Source: Pirellulales bacterium
Lineage (GTDB): Bacteria; Planctomycetota; Planctomycetia; Pirellulales; JAEUIK01
Assembly: GCA_019694455.1 (NCBI GenBank)
Contig: JAIBBY010000022.1
Coordinates: 1-64,000, forward strand
Direction: 5' to 3'
Length of the DNA stretch: 64,000 bases
Shown here: in pieces, positions 27,782-36,967 of the stretch
How the letters are laid out: every line of letters starts with the position of its first letter
Numbering within the stretch: position 1 is the first letter of the stretch
Made by a program: the position numbers and the translations under genes
Notes under the pieces: generated by a model
What the model was told of the DNA's origin: nothing
What the model saw: the letters and a program-made list of their open reading frames with translations, nothing else
Database searches by the model: none

Positions 27782-28585
27782 CTACTGGGGCAGCGCGGCG
27801 ATCAGGCTGGCGACATAATCGCCAATCTCGCGCAAAACGTCGGCCCGCGGACGGGTTGCCGCCTCGGCCACGCGCCGCACAATCGCCGAGCCGACAATCA
27901 GCCCATCGGCCACTTGCGCCAACTGCCGCACATGGTCGGGCGTGCTGATGCCAAAACCCACGCAGATCGGCAGATCGGTCTGGCCACGCAGCCAAGCCAC
28001 ATTGTCGATCAGTTCGCTCGGCAGGGCGGCGCGTTCGCCGGTGATGCCCGCCACGGAGACATAGTAGATAAAGCCGGTGGTCGAATCGGCGATGCGCAGC
28101 GCGCGCTCTCTGGTGGTGGTGGGGGTAATCAATTGAATCAGGCTGAACTCGCGGGCGCGACAGAGCGCGGCCAGCCCCTGCGATTCCTCGGCCGGCAGGT
28201 CGGGCACGATGGCGCCGGCAAGCCCCGCGCGCTGCGCCGCAGCCACGAACTTTTCGATCCCTTGCCGATAGATGATGGCGTAGCTGACCATCGCCACCAG
28301 CGGCATTGGTCTGGACAATTCGACTCGCGCGATGGCGCCGAGGATGTCGGCGACCTTGGTTTTCTTGTCCAAAGCTCGTGTGTACGAAGCCTGAATGACG
28401 GGACCATCGGCGATCGGGTCGCTATACGGAAACCCAATCTCGCACAGGTCGGCGCCGCGGCTGGCCAGCTCGCGCACTAGCGCTTGCGTGAAGTCGAGAT
28501 CGGGATCGCCCGCGGTGATGAACGGCATCAGCGCCTTGCGGCGCGCGGCGCGGAGGGAGCTAAACAGATCGTCGATGGCCGGCAT
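27782..28585 (-). CDS. trpA: Tryptophan synthase alpha subunit
   Basis: The protein has 267 residues, the usual length. It cleaves indole-3-glycerol phosphate to indole and glyceraldehyde-3-phosphate; indole passes to TrpB through the tunnel of the alpha2-beta2 complex. Catalytic Glu 49 and Asp 60 are present at the classical positions (CEIGFPYSDPIADGP). The family motif PFITAGDPD is at residues 21-29, and VGFGISTPD with VVGSAIV close the phosphate site. It lies 90 bp downstream of trpB on the same strand. Confidence 0.97.
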   Translation of the reverse strand: MPAIDDLFSSLRAARRKALMPFITAGDPDLDFTQALVRELASRGADLCEIGFPYSDPIADGPVIQASYTRALDKKTKVADILGAIARVELSRPMPLVAMVSYAIIYRQGIEKFVAAAQRAGLAGAIVPDLPAEESQGLAALCRAREFSLIQLITPTTTRERALRIADSTTGFIYYVSVAGITGERAALPSELIDNVAWLRGQTDLPICVGFGISTPDHVRQLAQVADGLIVGSAIVRRVAEAATRPRADVLREIGDYVASLIAALPQ

Positions 28586-28675
28586 ATCTTCGCGCTCGCT
28601 TCTGGGAGTTCGCCAACCATTTCAACTCAAGCAGCGCTGTAGCGCACGCCTTGAGCGGTTGTCATCGCTAAATAA

Positions 28676-29878
28676 TCAAATCGATTCGCCACGCAGGCGC
28701 GCCACTTCGTACGCGTCTTTGTCGCCCCGCCCCGACAGGCACACCACGATCGCCTGTCGCGGATCGCGTCCACGGGCCAATTGCAGCGCCTCGGCCACAG
28801 CGTGACTGCTCTCGAGCGCCGGCAAAATGCCTTCGTGCCGGGCCAGGGTGCTGTACGCGGCCAGCGCGTCGTCGTCGCGGCAGGCCGTGTAACGCACGCG
28901 GCCGGTGTCTTTCCAATAGCTGTGCTCCGGACCCACGCCGGGGTAATCGAGCCCCGCGGAGACCGAATGCACATCGCAAGTCTGCCCGTCTTCGTCCTGC
29001 ATCACGTAGCTGTGGCTTCCATGCAGCACTCCGGGCTGGCCAAACGACAGCGGCGACGCATGCTGGCCCGGCTCGCTGGATCGGCCGCCCGCCTCAACGC
29101 CGACCAGCTCCACCTCGCCATGTTCGACGAAGGGATAAAACATGCCCGCCGCGTTGCTACCGCCGCCCACGCAGGCGACCACCGCATCGGGGAGACGTCC
29201 GAGCTGTTCGCGGCATTGATCGATGGTCTCGCGACCAATCACCGACTGAAAGTCGCGCACGATCACCGGGAACGGATGCGGCCCTACGACCGAACCCAGA
29301 ATGTAGTGAGTCGTTTCCACGCTGCTCATCCATTCGCGCATCGCCTCGTTGATGGCGTCGCGCAGCGTGCGCGATCCGGTGTCGACGGGCCGCACCTCGG
29401 CGCCCATGGTGCGCATGTTGAAGACGTTGAGGTTTTGACGGCGAATATCCTCTGAGCCCATGTAAACCACGCAATCGAGCCCGAACCGCGCACAGGCGGT
29501 GGCGGTCGCCACGCCGTGCTGTCCGGCGCCGGTCTCGGCGATGACACGGCGCTTGCCCATCCGCAGGGTCAACAGCGCCTGGCCGAGCGTGTTGTTGATT
29601 TTGTGCGCGCCGGTGTGATTGAGGTCTTCGCGTTTGAGGTAGATTTGCGCGCCGCCGGCCAGTTGGCTCAAGCGCTGCGCGTGATACAGCGGCGACGGCC
29701 GGCCGACATAGTGCCGATACAAATCGGCCAGTTCGCGCTGAAAATCGGCGTCGCGCTTTGCTAGCTCGTACTCGGCCACCAACTCGTCGAGCGCCTTGGA
29801 GAGCGTTTCTGGCACATAGCGGCCCCCGTAGGAGCCAAAGCGACCAGAGACGTCGGGAACCGAGGACGAGGCGGGCAT
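28676..29878 (-). CDS. trpB: Tryptophan synthase beta subunit
   Basis: The protein has 400 residues from [10 protein letters not shown]; a longer frame to 29956 is open but the family start fits the ATG at 29878. It condenses indole with serine using PLP. The PLP-binding Lys is K93 in [11 protein letters not shown], the phosphate loop is GGGSNAAG, and RYVPETL near the start and [14 protein letters not shown]-like [15 protein letters not shown] near the end are TrpB1 signatures. It forms an operon with trpA. A MazF module lies upstream. Confidence 0.97.
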   Translation of the reverse strand: MPASSSVPDVSGRFGSYGGRYVPETLSKALDELVAEYELAKRDADFQRELADLYRHYVGRPSPLYHAQRLSQLAGGAQIYLKREDLNHTGAHKINNTLGQALLTLRMGKRRVIAETGAGQHGVATATACARFGLDCVVYMGSEDIRRQNLNVFNMRTMGAEVRPVDTGSRTLRDAINEAMREWMSSVETTHYILGSVVGPHPFPVIVRDFQSVIGRETIDQCREQLGRLPDAVVACVGGGSNAAGMFYPFVEHGEVELVGVEAGGRSSEPGQHASPLSFGQPGVLHGSHSYVMQDEDGQTCDVHSVSAGLDYPGVGPEHSYWKDTGRVRYTACRDDDALAAYSTLARHEGILPALESSHAVAEALQLARGRDPRQAIVVCLSGRGDKDAYEVARLRGESI

Positions 29879-29985
29879 CAGGGGGTTATCCACACTGGCG
29901 GCAGGGATTGCGCAAGGGAAACCCCGATTGTCCGCCAGCGCGTGCCGCAGGGTCAAGGCGCCCCCTGGCGCGGCAGGGCCGGCGA

Positions 29986-30006
29986 ATCAGCGGAAAATCC
30001 GCTGAT
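29986..30006. repeat. Perfect 9-bp inverted repeat (hairpin) upstream of trpB
   Basis: ATCAGCGGA and TCCGCTGAT are separated by AAA. It lies in the 255-bp gap between mazF and trpB, about 108 bp upstream of the trpB start. It has no T run on either strand, so it looks more like an operator or RNA structure than a terminator. No Trp-rich leader peptide was found in this gap. Confidence 0.55.
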
Positions 30007-30065
30007 GATCGCCCTCGCTGGCACGCAAGACCCGAATCGGGCGCAGGTGGTTCGCGCCAAGGGGT

Positions 30066-30088
30066 AAAGCGGGTTTCTTCAACCCGCT
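30066..30088 (-). terminator. Hairpin downstream of mazF, possible terminator
   Basis: A perfect 8-bp stem (AGCGGGTT and AACCCGCT, 5-nt loop) is followed, in the mazF direction, by TTTACC. It starts 45 bp after the mazF stop. The T run is short, so efficiency is uncertain. Confidence 0.5.
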
Positions 30089-30133
30089 CGCAGAACCGGG
30101 GCGAATTCGCCAAATGGTTGCCAGCAGCGACGA

Positions 30134-30481
30134 TTAAACATGCAACGTGTCGTCGCGAATTGCATGGCGAACGGCGTCGACGATACGTTGCATCTGTGCG
30201 GCGGTGAGCCGGCCCAGAGGCGGCTTGGAGGTATTGATGTCGGCCTTGCGAAACAGCGTGATCTGATCGCAGCGTGCGACACAATCTTTGCTAAGCCCGC
30301 CTTCTCCAGCCCGAAAGAGCGCGCACCACGGCTGTTTGCCGCGCTTGTCCAGTTGTTGCGAAGTGAATGGTATCGCAAGCACCGAATGGCCGGCGTTCAG
30401 ATTATCCCTGGAGACAATCACCACGGGCCGTTCTTTGCCGTCCTCGTCGGGAGGCAGGGTATAGATTTGTCCGCGTTGCAC
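30134..30481 (-). CDS. MazF/PemK-family endoribonuclease toxin
   Basis: The protein has 115 residues from GTG 30481. The PemK/MazF SH3-like barrel is visible: RGQIYTLPPDEDGKERPVVIVSRD (given in part), VLAIPFTSQQ, and CDQITLFRKADI, plus a C-terminal helix LTAAQMQRIVDAVRHAI. The family cleaves single-stranded mRNA at short sites. The Arg after the first strand and the Thr/Ser in PFTS correspond to family active-site positions. Its start codon directly follows the stop codon of the upstream gene (TAAGTG), as in toxin-antitoxin operons. Confidence 0.88.
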   Translation of the reverse strand: MQRGQIYTLPPDEDGKERPVVIVSRDNLNAGHSVLAIPFTSQQLDKRGKQPWCALFRAGEGGLSKDCVARCDQITLFRKADINTSKPPLGRLTAAQMQRIVDAVRHAIRDDTLHV

Positions 30482-30901
30482 TTACCAAGGCTCCGACGCG
30501 AATCCCTCTTTTACCGCCTTGCTCGATTGCTTCAACCAGCTTCGATCCTCGAGCCGGGCGCGGACCGCATCACAGCAGGCGCGCAACTCTGACAACTGTT
30601 CTAGGTTCGTCCCGTGGTCCCAATTCGCGTCGATCCATGACTCGGCGCGCTCGCAGGCCGCCAGCCAGCGTCGATAGAGCCCTTCGATGGCTTCGTCCAA
30701 GGTGGGATCATGCGGTGTAATGCCGTGCTCCACCGCGGCGTGCAGTGATTCCTCGGCGCGACAGAGCCATTTGTGCGCTGTGATCCCAGCAGTCAAGAAG
30801 CGCTCGCAGGCCTCCGTTTCAAAATGCTCGGGCAGGATTGGATCAACCGTGTAGTCGTTGACGAACTTCTGCGCGAGACAGAGTTCATTGGAAGCAATCA
30901 C
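30482..30901 (-). CDS. Putative antitoxin partner of MazF, unknown family
   Basis: The protein has 139 residues, larger than usual MazE or PemI antitoxins (about 70-90). No AbrB, RHH or HTH fold can be recognised. It is helical, acidic and Cys/Trp-rich (RFLTAGITAHKWLCRAEESL in part; CERAESWIDANWDHGTN; LRACCDAVRARLEDRSW). The C-terminal SSKAVKEGFASEPW could be the toxin-binding tail. It is judged an antitoxin only because its stop abuts the mazF start. It could instead be an unrelated gene upstream of an orphan toxin. Confidence 0.6.
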   Translation of the reverse strand: MIASNELCLAQKFVNDYTVDPILPEHFETEACERFLTAGITAHKWLCRAEESLHAAVEHGITPHDPTLDEAIEGLYRRWLAACERAESWIDANWDHGTNLEQLSELRACCDAVRARLEDRSWLKQSSKAVKEGFASEPW

Positions 30902-31089
30902 GAGTTGATTCCCACGTGAAGATTACCGCGCCGAGTTCAATCGGAGGCGCGCCGCCGAACACACAGGTGTCCGCCGACATGCATCTATAATTTACTGCGC
31001 GCTCTGCTCGCGGGGCAAATCTGGCAATCGAATAGCGCGGTCGCCAGATAGAAATGGCGGCGGCGGAACGATTAGCCCGCGCCCCTGGT

Positions 31090-31335
31090 TCAGCTCGCGG
31101 CCGGCGCCGGGTTCTTGACGATCTCGTCGAGCGAGCGTCCCAGGCGTTTCCGGCCGGTGGTCGCAGCCGGCGCCCGTTCCGGCGCTTCGAGCGTTTTGCC
31201 TTGCCGTAGCACGGCCAGCAGTTGCTGCCCGGCGTCGTCGTTTTCGTGCGGGACGCCAATTTGCTCAATCGCGTCGGCGAAGCCCAGCAGAATGGCGCGC
31301 TTCACCCCTTCGCGAACCCACGTGTAAAAATTCAT
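31090..31335 (-). CDS. Small uncharacterised protein (81 residues)
   Basis: The ATG at 31335 has AAGGAG 8 bp upstream, which fixes the start. It begins MNFYTWVREGVKRAILLGFADAIEQIG, an amphipathic helix, then has a flexible Ala/Pro/Thr-rich region (residues 45-65) and the tail GRSLDEIVKNPAP. No membrane segment or known domain is seen. The flanking gaps of about 190 bp on either side hold no other gene I can support. Confidence 0.7.
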   Translation of the reverse strand: MNFYTWVREGVKRAILLGFADAIEQIGVPHENDDAGQQLLAVLRQGKTLEAPERAPAATTGRKRLGRSLDEIVKNPAPAAS

Positions 31336-31522
31336 CGCTCGGCTCCTTCTGTCTGCGTCGATGGTCGCGGGCCGCGCGCGTGGCGTCCTTGCCATTGCGG
31401 CCGACCAGCGGCAATCCGACGGGCCGCAGATGATGCCGCTGGGATCAAAGCGCGTCAAGGTCGAGGTCGGGCAGCGATTGCCGCCATCAAGCTGCGAAAC
31501 CTGGAGAAGCTGCGTGGCTGGT

Positions 31523-32434
31523 TTAGTGATGTTCGACGGGCAACTCTTCGAACCGCTCCGCCAGAAAATGGAGCAAGAGGTCGTTCACCTCTTGGAATTC
31601 ATCGTGCTGCACCCAGTGGGTGGCCTCTTCCAAGAGGTGCGCGCGCACGTTGTCGCACAAGGCGGCGCTGGGCTCGACCATGTCCGCGCCGAGGAAGCGG
31701 TCTTGCGCGCCCCAGATGATCTGCGTCGGCACGCGCACTCGAATCGACTCCAGCTTGTCGGGAGGGATTCGCAGCATGGCGCGGTACCAGTGGATCATGG
31801 AGGTCATGGCGCCCGGCTGCGACCAGGCGTCGACATACTGCAGAAGGTCCGCGTCGGTGAACGACCCGGGCCGGCTGGTCCCACGTAGCCCATCGAGCGC
31901 CGATCCGTACCGCCGCAGCGACAGCAGCTTTTCGGGGAGCCAGGGCAATTGAAAGAAAAACATGTACCAACTCTTGCGCAACTGCGAAAAGCTGCGCCGC
32001 AGTTGCCGCCGCATCACAATCGGATGGGGCACATTCAAGATTGCCAGCCGATCGAGTCGCTGAGGATAGCGCATGGCCGTCCACCAGCCGACGGCCGCGC
32101 CCCAATCGTGCCCTACCAGACTGCAGCGCTGCCGTCCGCAGGCGTCGATCAGTCCCACCACATCGCGCGCCAAGAGGTCGATGGCATAGTCGCGGACCCG
32201 GCCCGGCTTGTCGCTGGTGTTGTAGCCGCGCTGATCCGGCGCCAGCACTCGATAACCCGCCGCCGCCAGCGGACCGATCTGGCGCCGCCAGCCATACCAG
32301 AACTCGGGAAATCCGTGTAGCAAGATGACCAGCGGCCCATCGGTGGGGCCCGCCTCGACCACGTGCAAGCGGACGTCACCGGTCGACACCATCGATTCGC
32401 GTAGATCGGCGGGCAGTTCCTCGTTGCGCGTCAT
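31523..32434 (-). CDS. Alpha/beta hydrolase, epoxide-hydrolase-like
   Basis: The protein has 303 residues. The oxyanion motif [11 protein letters not shown], the nucleophile elbow VGHDWG with Asp 110, the acid in GAQDRFLG and the final His in [10 protein letters not shown] make a complete Asp-Asp-His triad as in soluble epoxide hydrolases or haloalkane dehalogenases. A cap region of about 80 residues holds Tyr/Trp-rich stretches ([17 protein letters not shown]). It would open epoxides to diols, with substrate unknown. It is divergent from the glycosyltransferase gene. Confidence 0.9.
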   Translation of the reverse strand: MTRNEELPADLRESMVSTGDVRLHVVEAGPTDGPLVILLHGFPEFWYGWRRQIGPLAAAGYRVLAPDQRGYNTSDKPGRVRDYAIDLLARDVVGLIDACGRQRCSLVGHDWGAAVGWWTAMRYPQRLDRLAILNVPHPIVMRRQLRRSFSQLRKSWYMFFFQLPWLPEKLLSLRRYGSALDGLRGTSRPGSFTDADLLQYVDAWSQPGAMTSMIHWYRAMLRIPPDKLESIRVRVPTQIIWGAQDRFLGADMVEPSAALCDNVRAHLLEEATHWVQHDEFQEVNDLLLHFLAERFEELPVEHH

Positions 32435-32659
32435 GGCTCAATTGGCTCGTTTATGGCGTACTGTGCGGGCAATTAGCGTGGAAAGTTTAACACGCCACTC
32501 GTTGGCGGCCACCGGTTGCCTGGAAGGCTCGGCAATCGACGGGCGGTCGGGCTTCTGCAAATCCCGGCAGGTTGCTAAGCTCCTACCCTATTTTGCCCGC
32601 CATGCCGAGCCGGCTGGGGCCACCGAGGGGCAATCACCGACGCACCGCAAGGGAATGCT

Positions 32660-33688
32660 ATGCGACTGGTCGCGCTCACCGAGGCGCCCGATCACGTTTG
32701 TTTTCGGTACCGCCTGGAGACGTACTCAGCCGCGCTTGCCGCTGCGGGCTGGCAACTGGAAGCGGTGCCGCTTGCCGACGGCGCCTGGCAGCGGCTGGCC
32801 CAGTTTCGCGCGGCACGCACGGCCGATGTCGTTTTGCTGCAGCGGCGCTTGTTGCAGCGATGGCAATTGACGTACCTGCGTCGCCAAGCGCGGGTACTGC
32901 TATTCGACTTCGACGACGCGGTATTTTTGCGCGACAGCTTTTCGCCCAAGGGACTGGTGAGCCGCTCGCGGTTGGCGCGGTTCCGCGCCACGGCGGCAGC
33001 GGCGGACACCATAATCGCCGCCAATAGCTATCTCTTCGACCATGCCGCGTCGTGCGTGCCACCTGACCGCGTGAAACTGTCGCCGACCTGTGTCGATCCG
33101 CGGCAGTATTCCATGGCGACACACGCCAGCGCCGGCGCCGAAGCGCGCCTGGTGTGGATCGGACAGCGCTCGACAGTTGGCTATCTCGATCGCGCCCGTC
33201 CGCTGCTGGCCGCCGTGGCCGAGCGACTGCCTGGCCTGCGACTGCGTGTGGTGTCTGACGTCTTTCCCGCCGATTGCGGCATCGAGGTCGAACTGCGCGC
33301 CTGGTCGCGGGAAACGGAAGCCGCCGATCTTGCCACCGCCGATATTGGCATGGCCTGGATGCCCGAAGACGATTGGACACGCGGCAAGTGCGGGCTCAAG
33401 GTGCTGCAATACCTGGCGGCGGGTCTGCCAGTGATCGCCAGCCCGATTGGCGTGCATCGCGAGATGATCGTTGACGGCGAGAACGGATTTTTGGTCACAT
33501 CGCCGCGCGAATGGGCCGATCGGGTTGAACTTTTGGCGCAGCGGCCTGAACTGCGGCGCGAGATGGGGCGCAAGGCGCGGCGCACCGTCGAAGAGCGTTA
33601 CAGCGTGGCGAACTGGTCGGTGCAGTTCGCGCGGCTGGTGAGCGCATGTCACGAGCAGGCATTGGCCAAGCACCGCAAGGCCGGCTAG
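32660..33688 (+). CDS. GT4-like glycosyltransferase
   Basis: The protein has 342 residues. The C-terminal lobe has the glycogen-phosphorylase/GT-B signature KCGLKVLQYLAAGLPVIASPIG, then EMIVDGENGFLV with the catalytic-type Glu, and ELRREMGRKARRTVEERYS. The N-terminal lobe has CFRYRLETYSAAL and LLFDFDDAVF. No signal peptide or membrane helix is present. The family transfers sugars from nucleotide donors, often in surface polysaccharide assembly. It stands upstream of a lipoprotein zincin gene, 20 bp apart. Confidence 0.88.
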   Translation: MRLVALTEAPDHVCFRYRLETYSAALAAAGWQLEAVPLADGAWQRLAQFRAARTADVVLLQRRLLQRWQLTYLRRQARVLLFDFDDAVFLRDSFSPKGLVSRSRLARFRATAAAADTIIAANSYLFDHAASCVPPDRVKLSPTCVDPRQYSMATHASAGAEARLVWIGQRSTVGYLDRARPLLAAVAERLPGLRLRVVSDVFPADCGIEVELRAWSRETEAADLATADIGMAWMPEDDWTRGKCGLKVLQYLAAGLPVIASPIGVHREMIVDGENGFLVTSPREWADRVELLAQRPELRREMGRKARRTVEERYSVANWSVQFARLVSACHEQALAKHRKAG

Positions 33689-33708
33689 CGAGTTGCGAGA
33701 TCTTGCCC

Positions 33709-34536
33709 ATGCTCGATCAATCATCCATCTCGGCGGTTCGCGCAATGATCGTAGCAGGGCTTTGCGCGCTGGCGGGCTGCGCTCGTTTCTCGGATCTGCC
33801 CCCGACACTGCCCGACCAGACGGCCATCGTTCGCGATCAATTGGTGGTTTCGAGCACGTTCGCGTTGCCGAAGAAGCATCGCCTGGTCGAAGAGCTTGCC
33901 GTGCAGCGCTACGACCTGTCGGTCAAGTTGGCGCTGCCCACCTCGGACGAGCCGATTCACGTCTACCTGTTCGACAACGCCGACAAGTTCGCGGCGTTCA
34001 TGCGACAGCGCTTTCCCAGCTTTCCGCAGAGGCGGGCCTTCTTTGTCGAGACCGACACCCAGCTAACGGTGTACGCTCACTGGGGAGACCGCGTGGCCGA
34101 GGATTTGCGGCACGAGGTGGCGCACGGCTATCTGCATGCGGTCGTGCCGAATTTGCCGCTCTGGCTCGACGAGGGACTGGCCGAATATTTTGAAGTGCCA
34201 CGGGGCCGGCGGGGGTTCAACCGCCCGCATGTCGAGGCCTTGTCGCAGCAGTTGGCCGCAGGCGGTTGGCGCCCCGATATGCGGCGGCTGGAGTCGCTCT
34301 TGAGCGCGGCGGGCATGACGCAGCTTGACTATGCCGAGTCGTGGGCCTGGGTTCACTTGCTGCTCGAAGGGCAACCGCAAGCAACGCCGGTACTCAAGGA
34401 CTATTTGAATGTGCTGCGCCGCGACGGCGCAGCCGAGCCGTTGTCGGCGCGGCTCGCGCGACAACTGCCCAATCATGCCGAGGCGTTCGCCAACCACGTC
34501 TATCAACTGGCTCAGCAACCGGCCGACGCGCCTTAA
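33709..34536 (+). CDS. Lipoprotein with zincin metallopeptidase motif
   Basis: The protein has 275 residues from ATG 33709. The N-terminus has a hydrophobic segment and a lipobox LAGC (Cys 24), so it is probably a lipoprotein. The zinc site is HEVAH (135-139), and EGLAEYFE with Glu 155 is the likely third ligand, as in gluzincin-type peptidases and DUF1570-like proteins common in planctomycetes. An N-terminal domain (HVYLFDNADKFAAFMRQRFP) is typical of that group. Gene order places it in an operon with the glycosyltransferase. Confidence 0.8.
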   Translation: MLDQSSISAVRAMIVAGLCALAGCARFSDLPPTLPDQTAIVRDQLVVSSTFALPKKHRLVEELAVQRYDLSVKLALPTSDEPIHVYLFDNADKFAAFMRQRFPSFPQRRAFFVETDTQLTVYAHWGDRVAEDLRHEVAHGYLHAVVPNLPLWLDEGLAEYFEVPRGRRGFNRPHVEALSQQLAAGGWRPDMRRLESLLSAAGMTQLDYAESWAWVHLLLEGQPQATPVLKDYLNVLRRDGAAEPLSARLARQLPNHAEAFANHVYQLAQQPADAP

Positions 34537-34549
34537 GCGGTTACAACCA

Positions 34550-36895
34550 TCATTGACCGGCGTACTGGCGAGCCTTTTTCACCAGTTCGACAAACTCGCG
34601 GCGATAGCCTGTGACGTCGTCGCCGCTGGCCGACTCGGCGATTTCTAGCACCGCGCCGTAGTTACCGGCGCCAACATGCTCTGAGTGACGCAGGAGCATG
34701 CCGAACAGCGCCACCGCCGCGGCGAATTGCGTGTCTTTGCTGGCCTGTGCAAAGCCGCGGCCATCGTCCTTGAGCGGCTGCTCGATCAGCTTGCTTGTGT
34801 CCGCCTGCGGCAGCTTGTAGCGCAACTTGAGCGTCAACAGTTCGTCGCTTGCTGCCGCGTCTGGCGCCGGACGCGTGGGTTGATACTTGAGCGGATCAAC
34901 GCCCGGCTGGATCGGTTTGCCGACCGGCACGATCTCGTACAGCGCCGTCACTGTGTGCCCGGCGCCAATCTCGCCGGCGTCTTTTTGGTCGTTGTTGAAG
35001 TCCTCGGCCGCCAGCTTTCGATTCTCATAGCCCAGCAGGCGATACCCGCCGACGTGGGTCGGATTGAACTCCACCTGAATCTTCACGTCCTTGGCGATGG
35101 TCGCCAGCGTCCCTTCAAGCTGTTCGCCGAACAACTTGCGGGCTTCGTTTTGCGTGTCGATATAGCCATAGTTGCCATTGCCGCAGTCGGCCAGCTTTTC
35201 GAGCATGGAGTCTTTGAAGTTGCCCATGCCAAAACCCATCACGCTCAAGAAGACTCCGGTTTTGGCTTTTTCTTCAATCAGACGCGTTAGTTCTCCCTCG
35301 TTGGTGACGCCCACGTTGAAATCGCCGTCGGTGCAGAGAATCACGCGATTGATTCCCTCCTTGTCCAGGTGCTGCACCGCCGTCTCGTAAGCCAGTTGAA
35401 TACCGCTGGCGCCGTTGGTCGACCCGCCGGGCTGAAGCTGCTCGATCGCCGAGAGAATCGTGTCTTGGTTGTTGGCGGTGGTCGAGGGGAGCACCAGGCC
35501 CGAGGCGCCGGCATAGACCACGATCGCCACGCGGTCGCGTTCGGTCAGCCGCTCGACCAGCATCCGCAAAGATTGCTTCATCAACGGCATCTTGTTCGGC
35601 GCGTCCATCGATCCCGACACGTCGAGCAAAAACACCAGGTTCGCCGCTGGCCGCTCAGCGGCGGGCATCTCGCGTCCCTGCAAGCCGATGCGCACCAACC
35701 GATGCTCCGCGTTCCAAGGGCAGGCGGTCACCTCCATGTGCGTGGCAAAGGGATGCTCGCCTGTCGGTCCCTCGTAGTGATAGTCGAAGTAGTTGACCAG
35801 TTCCTCGATCCGCACTGCGTCGGGGGGGGGCAGCATGCCCGAGGTGAGAAAGCGGCGCATGTTCGAGTAGCTGGCGGTGTCGACATCGACCGAGAAGGTC
35901 GATAGCGGCTGATCGGCGACGGCATGGAACGGATTGTCGTTGATCCGCGCGTACGCTTCGGTGTTGTGCTCGTGGTCGAGAGGCGCCACGTCGGGGCGCG
36001 GGGGCGATGCTCGAAATCGCTCAAGCTTATCGACACCGTCGGCGTCAGGACTGAGTTTGAGCGCGCCGACATAATACGACTCGCGAGCAGGCTGATTGCT
36101 GACGCCCCGTTCCCCCTCTGCAACCGTCCCGAAACCAAGACCCAGATCACTGCTATAGCTACTGGCCGGCGTAGCGCCCTTGATCTGAGCTGCGACGTTC
36201 CGCCTAGCAGTAGCGTGCCAATACTGTCGTTCTGGATAGCCAACGGCCGGGGCTTCGCCGAGCGGAATTGCCTCCCGTACTAGATAGGGCGGCGCCGGCG
36301 CGGCAGACTTTGGCGCGGGCGGCTCTTGCAATGCGCGCCCCAAGACCTGGGATGATTGCGCGGCGGGCGGTGTTGCTGGCGCATCGGCGCGGTCCTTCGA
36401 CGGCGAAGTGGCCGTCGGCATGGCGACAGGACTATTGAGAATGGATCGCCGTTTGAAATTCACCTCCTCGCCCGACTTCCTCGCCATTGATTTAGAGCGC
36501 TCCGTTACGGTTTGAACACTCGGCAGCCAGAGCGCCGCCGCCACGCCGGCGGCAGCCACCGCGGTCACGGCGGGCAGCAGATACCGGCGCCGCAGCAAGC
36601 CGGTTGTTCGTAGTGGCCGGGCGACTTGAATGGCGGGGCTGGCGACGACAGGCCCTGCGCTCTCGACGGCGCCGAGCACAGCTTGCGCCAAGCCCGCGGC
36701 TGGCAGCGGCCGCGCGGTCTCGCACTCAATCGCCAACTCGCGGCGCAGTAGCGCCGCCGTTTCGTTGGTCGCGGCGACGGCGGCCGCCAACTCGGGCGCG
36801 TCGCGCAGCGCGGCTTCAAACTCGGTTCGCTCGCTCTCGCTCAACTCGCCCAGCACATAGGCGGTGATGCGCGGATCATCGAGGTAGGTCGACAT
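34550..36895 (-). CDS. vWA-domain protein with anti-sigma-like N-terminus
   Basis: The protein has 781 residues. Residues 1-60 resemble an anti-sigma domain without zinc ligands (YVLGELSESERTEFEAALRD). One transmembrane helix follows (about 104-124). Residues 130-330 are low-complexity and Pro/Ala-rich. At 330-415 is the YfbK-type N-terminal domain (STFSVDVDTASYSNMRRFL). The vWA domain starts near 419 with the MIDAS motif DVSGS (425-429); VLCTDGDFNVGVT-like LCTDGDFNVG is later. It probably senses or assembles an envelope component and holds the adjacent ECF sigma factor; this is inference from domain order and the 72-bp gap to the sigma gene. Confidence 0.85.
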   Translation of the reverse strand: MSTYLDDPRITAYVLGELSESERTEFEAALRDAPELAAAVAATNETAALLRRELAIECETARPLPAAGLAQAVLGAVESAGPVVASPAIQVARPLRTTGLLRRRYLLPAVTAVAAAGVAAALWLPSVQTVTERSKSMARKSGEEVNFKRRSILNSPVAMPTATSPSKDRADAPATPPAAQSSQVLGRALQEPPAPKSAAPAPPYLVREAIPLGEAPAVGYPERQYWHATARRNVAAQIKGATPASSYSSDLGLGFGTVAEGERGVSNQPARESYYVGALKLSPDADGVDKLERFRASPPRPDVAPLDHEHNTEAYARINDNPFHAVADQPLSTFSVDVDTASYSNMRRFLTSGMLPPPDAVRIEELVNYFDYHYEGPTGEHPFATHMEVTACPWNAEHRLVRIGLQGREMPAAERPAANLVFLLDVSGSMDAPNKMPLMKQSLRMLVERLTERDRVAIVVYAGASGLVLPSTTANNQDTILSAIEQLQPGGSTNGASGIQLAYETAVQHLDKEGINRVILCTDGDFNVGVTNEGELTRLIEEKAKTGVFLSVMGFGMGNFKDSMLEKLADCGNGNYGYIDTQNEARKLFGEQLEGTLATIAKDVKIQVEFNPTHVGGYRLLGYENRKLAAEDFNNDQKDAGEIGAGHTVTALYEIVPVGKPIQPGVDPLKYQPTRPAPDAAASDELLTLKLRYKLPQADTSKLIEQPLKDDGRGFAQASKDTQFAAAVALFGMLLRHSEHVGAGNYGAVLEIAESASGDDVTGYRREFVELVKKARQYAGQ

Positions 36896-36967
36896 GATAT
36901 TTTCCCCACTCAGGGATGCTGTGGACTCGCTTAGTTTGAATTCTCTCGCGTTTCCGACGTTGCCAGT

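Noticed and set aside
30885-30980. A 31-codon minus-strand ORF (MSADTCVFGGAPPIELG...) overlapping the start of the antitoxin candidate
   Set aside because: It has no ribosome site and overlaps the start of a better supported gene. It is too short to support by composition.
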